Shown piece after piece: positions 58,337 to 64,000 of a DNA stretch of 64,000 nt. A program made the translations under genes and the position numbers. The stretch is from NCBI RefSeq assembly GCF_029962835.1, contig NC_080579.1:80059959-80123958 (forward strand). Reading direction: 5' to 3'. This DNA comes from Magnolia sinica. Its lineage: Eukaryota; Streptophyta; Magnoliopsida; Magnoliales; Magnoliaceae. The notes below the pieces were generated by a model. That model worked only from the letters and a program-made list of their open reading frames with translations, was not told the DNA's origin and did no database searches. The number at the start of each line of letters is the position of its first letter. The stretch's first letter is position 1.

Positions 58337-61161
58337 CCCTGATAGTCCAATTGCTCTGATGGATAAATCAGACAATCCAATATGAATCATAGAAGGCCTT
58401 AATCTTGGATCATCTTAAAGATTGGGACCCGAATCGTCAAATTCACCGTTCATCATATTCACATTATTCAATTTGAAAATCCATCGCTTGACCACTACCA
58501 TCAAGCCATTTGATCACCTCACCTGTCGACTATCAGGCCACGACACTTGAAAGTTATAACTTACACCTGACCATTATTCATGTAAGTAAACCATCTGATT
58601 CCAAATCAACTGCAGAACTCAGCCCTAGTTAAACTAGGAAACTCCATGGTTGATAATCAAATTGTGAAGCAGTCCAACGATTGGATCGCATAACATCACT
58701 ACTTAGGACCCAACTTTCATACGATAAGGACCCTTGAATGAATGTAATTAAATATTCATCATAGAATTTGTGGCCTAGATCATTAGGTCCACCTATGGTT
58801 AAGATAACATCACTCAATGTAAAGATTCAACACTGACCATCTAAATTAAATGATCTAATCACTAAATCCACCACTAACTAACCTCAAACAAGTTCAGAAA
58901 CCCTGTGTTTCAAGGTAGATCAGATTTGGAACAAATCTGACCATTGGGATATCAAAAAACGTCCATAGATGCTCAAATCAGAGGATTCTGATCCACTTGA
59001 GCTATGGATCCTTCTCATCTCTAACTAATATCCCTCTAGGGGGCTGTTGGAGTGAATAAATGGTTTAGATCTTCCAATACAACCATGTGGACCCCACTTG
59101 ATAACCTGCGACTATGCTTGTATGTGTGCACTTGCAGCGCACTGCACCCAAGCCTTAGTCAAATGAAGTTTGACCTGAAAAATCCTAAAGAAAAAGGAGA
59201 GATTTCTCTCTCCTTCATTTTCTTTTCCCGCCGTACGCGGTTCAAACAGACAAGAGATACTGCGATGGCTTGTGGCCCACCATCTTGATCATCCTAGATG
59301 ATTAAAACTGTCCATCTGGTTCAGAGGATGGGTCCCACCAGACCCTAGGTCTTGGTGCACGCTAGTACGCACGTACGTGCATATGAAATTAGGTGCGAAT
59401 CTAGCCCTTAGTGCGGCATTTTTCAAAAGCAGAAATACTGGTTTCAAGTTTGCCAAGCTAGCAATCCACATGGGATTCTCTCCTTCCATCCTGGCCCTTC
59501 AATGAGTCGAATCCTAGCCCTCCAAAACTATGTTTTTATAATAGAAAGAGATGAAGAGAGAGCAGCCATAAGAGGATCCGTTAGTGCGCTGGCTTGATCT
59601 CAGCCATCCACGTGCTTCCAGAAGTCACCCCAAACAATCCAGCACATCCAAATGAGGTTATTTATCCTGCTACAATTCAAAAACCCTAGCTTTGATAAGA
59701 GAAACGGTAGCTGCTGCCATTCTTCCCAGCTTTTTCGAAATCGAGTCGTTTTCTTCCAAGCTCGAACCCACCATTTAAACGACGTCCGAGCTTCGTTGTT
59801 CTCTAAGCTTCTAAGATCCCTACGGACCCGACTGAAAGAATCAGATTGGCGGATGAGACAGCGATGGTGAAGACGCCATTAATAGATGCCTTCTTCCCCG
59901 CCAATCTTCTTCATTCACGAGTGCAAGCATTTCGAGCCGCATAGTGAAGTCTGAGTCCAGACTCCTCTGGTCGTGCAGGGAGTGAAAAAGGAGAAGGAGG
60001 AGGGAAGTAGAAGGAGAAAGAAGAGGAAAGGGAAGAAGAGAGATGGCATTGTGTAACTGTGTTTTCTGTCGAGTGTTGAGGCCGTCGCACCAGCTCGATT
60101 GGAGCTAGGTTATGGACTCGCTCGGGCTCGGTCGAGTTGAATCTTGACCCTGTTGGTCATTGCAAATGAGAGAGAGGTAGGATGCGGTCCTCATTGCTGC
60201 CCGTTGCTACTCCGAGTTGCGGCTCGGTCTGTTCGAGTTCGGGCTGAGTTCGTTCAAGCTCGTGATCTATTCATACCCAACTTTCTTCCTGATTAAACCT
60301 GAGAAAGAGAGAAGGGAAAAAAGAGAGGAAGTAGGAGATGAGAGATGGGAGGCAGACGAATCGCCCACCAGCCGCACCACCACTGTTGAGTCGACCGGGC
60401 CATCCATCACTGAGTCAGGTTGGGTTGAGTCAGGTCTGGTCTGACTTTCATTTCTAGACCAGCCAAATAAAGAAGAAGGAAAAGAGATGAAGAAAGGAGA
60501 AGAAAGGAAAGGAAGAAGGAAGGAGAGAAAGGAGAAGGAGGGAAGGACGATTGTCCTTCATGGGGTGCCGCACCGAGTCACTGTCTGAGTCGACTCGACG
60601 AGTTGCAAGCCAAATGAAGGGCTGACTGTTTAGCTACCTCGTTGGATGCCTCTTGGAGAAAGGAAAGAGGAAGGAGGAAAAGGAAGAGAAAGGAAGTGAA
60701 AGGAAGGGAATGGAAAGAAAGAAGAAGGAAAGAAAAGGTGTAGGAGGATGAGAGCTTAGTTAAACTACTGGGTCCACTCAGTAATTTGCCAAGTTTCATT
60801 AAGTTCGGGGCGAGTCAAATTGTCGAGTCAAGCTACTGAGTCAACTAATGAGTCGATCCTAAAGTGTGTGCATGGATTCCAACAAGCATTGAAAAGTGGA
60901 CCCAACCTGAGAGGTGAGGGATATCTCACATGGCTTCATCATTTTATTGAGTTTTAAAATAGCTTAAGCTTAAACGTATGAAGACCGTAGAATTATGTAA
61001 AAGTTAATGTTGCCTCCTTAAAATCTTGAATTGATATTGATAATCATGTAGGATTGTCTTGAATCTTGTTGCTTTAATCCATCTTATAAGAATTGTATTA
61101 TACTCATTATGCCCCATTTGAAATTGCTTATGTACATATGTACTTCTATTAGTTACACTAA
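58337..61161. other. LTR A sequence between LTR B and MITE H3
   Basis: No coding signature. 59200-59240 and 59980-60040 are CT- or GA-rich. 60465-60560 and 60655-60740 are purine-rich blocks flanking CGAGTC-rich sequence. The TATA box of LTR A is at 59537. Confidence 0.5.
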
Positions 61162-61713
61162 GGGGCTATTTGATTTTTCAGTACACTGGTAAATACCACG
61201 TAAAAGAGTAATAATTATTTCCCCATATATTTACAATATACCTGATTTGACTACTTACTTTTTTTACACGAAAATCGAAAACATTACAAAATATATATGG
61301 GTCCCACTATGATGCATTTCTCTTATCCACACCGTTCATCCATTATGCCATTTGAATTTATAGCATGAGCAAAAAAATGAGGTATATCCAAAACTCAAGT
61401 GGACCACACCATACGAAAAAGGGAATCGAATACTTACTATTGAAAACTTTATGGGGCCACTGTTTCTTTTGGTGTGGGCCAATGAGTGTTGTATCTGCTT
61501 CATTTTTTTGTCTCATGCTTCAAAAAATTGTAGTAAAATAGATGGATGGAACAGATATATCATATACATTACCGTAGGATTCAAAAATTAAAATTATCTC
61601 TTTTGAACTAAGTTTCAATGGCACAAATACCTATGAATTTTCAAACACGGTAAACCGCAATAATTACCTATTTACAGTATATTTACACTGGCTTTGAAAA
61701 AACAAACAGGCCC
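61162..61713. mobile_element. Harbinger-like MITE H3, 552 bp
   Basis: The left end is GGGGCTATTTGATTTTTCAG followed by TACACTGGTAAATA. The right end inverted is GGGCCTGTTTGTTTTTTCAA followed by AGCCAGTGTAAATA. It is flanked by TAA on both sides (61159-61161 and 61714-61716). The interior is the dispersed foldback cassette (GGTCCCACTATGATGCATTT, CCAAAACTCAAGTGGACCAC). It lies within LTR A. Confidence 0.8.
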
Positions 61714-62289
61714 TAAGAGGTTAGAGATATTGTTTCTATTCTAATGGTGAGTTGCTCCATTAACTCCTTGTATATACTAGATTAGCTATAAATTGAATTT
61801 AATAGAGTATTAAAATGCTACAAATGGTAACTTAGTTCTTTAGATTTCCATTTGGAGTTGATGAACATGGGATGTTATATTAACTGCTTCTACTCAAGTC
61901 CTATAATTCATAATTATAAGATTTGAGTTTAGTCTTGCATTCTCTATGATATCCTAGCAATTGCCTAATTTTGGACATAGCTTTATTGTAGTGAAAAGAG
62001 TCATGATACTTCCATTCATTTTATCTCACAAGTTGTACAATAAATACTAGGTGTGGAGCATCACCTTTCTTACAAAGTAGAATGAACCTGTCACTAATTT
62101 AGTATGCTTGAAATGTCATATTTATGAGCCCTCATTTGGACTTAGAGAAATATAAATGAATTTATGATTGAAATCATGCTTGGATGTTTAATATCCCGTG
62201 ATCTTTGACAATGTCTACTAAAGCAACTTTGTTAATCATATGGAGTGTACATGAGTATCATGGTGCATGACATCCACACATGACATATG

Positions 62290-62560
62290 AGCTACATGGT
62301 CTTTTCCCGGTGGTTAGTTCTCCCTAGGCGTACCTTTGTATAGTTTTTTGGGTGACTAATTCTCCTTGGGCGACTATATATCTATGGTCTTTTCCAAGTA
62401 GTTAGTTCTCCTTGAACGTACCTTTGTGTACTTTTCTGGGTGACTAATTCTCCTTAGGTGATCTATATATCTATGGACTTTTCCGGATGGCTAGTTCTCC
62501 TTGGTCGTACCTTTATGTACTTTTCCGCATGGCTAGTTCTCCTTAGACAACCCATTTGTT
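62290..62560. repeat. Tandem repeat in the 3' part of LTR A
   Basis: TGGTCTTTTCC..GTTAGTTCTCCTTGGCGTACCTTTGTGTA alternates with TTTCTGGGTGACTAATTCTCCTTAGGTGA. The full unit is about 110 bases, repeated about two and a half times. Confidence 0.85.
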
Positions 62561-63151
62561 TTGATGGCTGGATGTGCATTCTCAGATATGTGACTTGAGC
62601 ATACATTCATACATCCATACATTTATGCACAAGTCCATATTATTCTTATTATGAACTGATATATTAGTTTAAACTATATTGGAATTATATTTGACATACA
62701 TGAATCTTTGAGGGAAGTTCCCACTGAGTTTTCACTCATCCAATCGTATGATTGCACCAAATAAATGTAGGTTTGATGACAAGTGGAGACCCCTATGACA
62801 AGATCCCGAGGACGACTGAGGTGGAGTTTGGCGAGGAAGAACTACATGTGAATGTAATTGAGCCGTTGGAGCTGAACCGATATTTTAGGATTTACATATA
62901 TTCATGTTTTAGACATGGCGTTATACTTGAATTGTAATAAAAATTTTCCTGCTGAGGGATTCCATTTTGCTTCCATTTACTTGTATTAAACTTCCTTATA
63001 ATTACTCTTGATATCTCTAATTTACATGGTAGTTGCTTTGTCTTACGTTTTAAAATTTTTTAATGATTAGATGTAAAGTTGTTTACTTCATAATGTAATA
63101 TATACTCGGGCGATCGTCCTCGGGTTTTGAGAACTAGGGTGTTACATTATT

Positions 63152-63190
63152 GGTAAGGCCCCTGTAAGGCTATATATGGAAGACCTTTTA
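63152..63190 (+). pseudogene. Integrase fragment, continuation after LTR A
   Basis: Reading on in frame from 49842 gives GKAPVRLYMED, matching the GMAP.EALYGR block that follows YNNSY in gypsy integrases. The frame decays after about 63190. Confidence 0.65.
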
Positions 63191-63702
63191 TGTTCCTGAG
63201 TTATTGGAAGACCTTGTAGGTCCCTAAATTGATCACTCACTCCCTCTTAGGATGGTGTTCCAAAACACTAACTTAGATGTCTATAATGCAAGTTTCGTAG
63301 AGGTTGTTGTTTCAGAGGATGTATATGTAGATCCTCTGGACGAAGTGCACTTCCAACATAGGAGGGGCGGGAGTAGCTTGATGTGACTTTGATATTTGTT
63401 ATCTTTAGACTAGTTACTTTTAGAACACTTAAACTTGTAAACATTTCTTTAAACATGTACTTGAGTCCCCAACTGAGTGTACTCCTATTATTATATTTTT
63501 ATGACTATATGATTTGATTTGATCATATTATTGCTAGCACATTATTAAAACTATGAACCGACGATACGTTTTGGGTTATTTCTCTACTCCCATGTTGGAT
63601 ATCATTTAAATTGTGCCTTAACTATATTTCTATATTATTAGTTAACATCCGAGATATTGGAGATTGAAGACGTACTCCATCTCTAAAATTTGATATATTA
63701 CA
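63191..63702 (+). mobile_element. Probable 3' part of another long LTR
   Basis: GATCACTCACTCCCTCTTAGG (63225) matches the late-LTR motif of LTRs A to D. The segment ends TTAACATCCGAGATATTGG..TTTGATATATTACA, which resembles the terminal sequence of LTR D (GTTAACACC...CATTACA). It could be the truncated 3' LTR of the element that supplied the gag and integrase fragments. Confidence 0.4.
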
Positions 63703-64000
63703 CTTCATATGTGATGCACAATTTTATAAGATGTCATGCTCGATAAGATCCAATATCTGAGATCTACCGAAAGGAAGATACGGTGTTTTCAGATGAAGAC
63801 AACAGATATGCTTCTATATATATTTCAATTGCTAATACAAGTCAACGACAATGACATGAGATGGGAATAGTTCAAAAAAATATATGTAGTCAAATCGTAA
63901 AACGAAATGGATTGCCTTTTTAAATATTGAAATTTTATAAATATTATATGTTTATATTTTTATATCTTTTTTTTTATTGAAGATCGTATTTTTAGTTGCA
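63703..64000. other. AT-rich end of window, nothing recognised
   Basis: No open frame of interest and no repeat matching other parts of the window. Confidence 0.5.

Larger units (their letters stand above)
49843..63146 (+). mobile_element. Long LTR A, about 5.0 kb net, outer member of a nest
   Basis: It starts TGTAACACCCCGTAC and ends AACTAGGGTGTTACA, with the perfect duplication TTATT at 49838-49842 and 63147-63151. The integrase frame resumes after the right flank. Plus orientation: TATAATA at 59537, then a purine-rich leader; the 3' part has a tandem array (62300-62560) and CACTGAGTTTTCACTCATCC near 62735. It is interrupted 212 bases from its start by LTR B. No coding internal region. Confidence 0.78.

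Noticed and set aside
50055-63146. Pairing 50055 with 63146 and 49843 with 58336 by end similarity
   Set aside because: Those intervals would cross rather than nest, and the target duplications do not match. TTATT matches perfectly for 49843/63146.

Overview
This is nuclear DNA of a flowering plant. The evidence is one intron-bearing GDSL esterase/lipase gene with plant-type splice sites, surrounded by about 57 kb of plant LTR retrotransposon and MITE sequence. A dispersed motif (GGACGGTGTGGAT ... ACATACATCA ... GGTGGGCCCCAC) recurs throughout. From memory it resembles repeats of magnoliid genomes (Magnolia, Liriodendron, Lauraceae), but that placement is a weak inference. I see no rRNA, tRNA, CRISPR or organellar segment.

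Layout. 1-2397: truncated MITE, two foldback MITEs and a Ty3/gypsy fragment (5' LTR, primer-binding site, broken gag; minus strand). 2398-6481: upstream region and the only convincing host gene, a six-exon GDSL lipase of 370 codons with intact catalytic residues, a signal peptide and an Ala/Pro/Thr-rich tail. 7410-9228: a 0.91-kb segment duplicated head to tail. 9231-17439: a second copy of the same gypsy family, split inside gag by a 6.15-kb TG...CA element (9941-16095) with the 5-bp duplication ATCGT. The first gypsy copy keeps the unoccupied site. 17440-27400: minisatellite-like DNA split by a long LTR (17909-27073), itself split by a 5.72-kb TG...CA element (19985-25703, duplication CCATG) that is a sister of the 6.15-kb one.

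27400-49400 holds AT-rich tandem repeats, hairpins, Harbinger-like (TWA-duplicating) and hAT-like MITEs, and a 1.3-kb segment duplicated 2.6 kb downstream in shuffled form. That segment carries a promoter-like module. 49405-63225 is a decayed Tekay/Del-like gypsy remnant whose integrase is split by a three-level nest of long LTRs: A 49843-63146 contains B 50055-58336, which contains C 54565-57656. 63190-63702 resembles the 3' part of another such LTR.

The transposon landscape fits together. Six or more long LTRs (about 3 to 6 kb each) are present with almost no internal coding sequence, which suggests removal of internal regions by LTR-LTR recombination. The LTRs of known orientation share near-palindromic termini, a TATA box, a pyrimidine- or purine-rich leader ending in a splice-donor-like site, and a conserved 3' module. 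Apart from the lipase, nearly all longer open frames are by-products of tandem repeats or transposon remnants.
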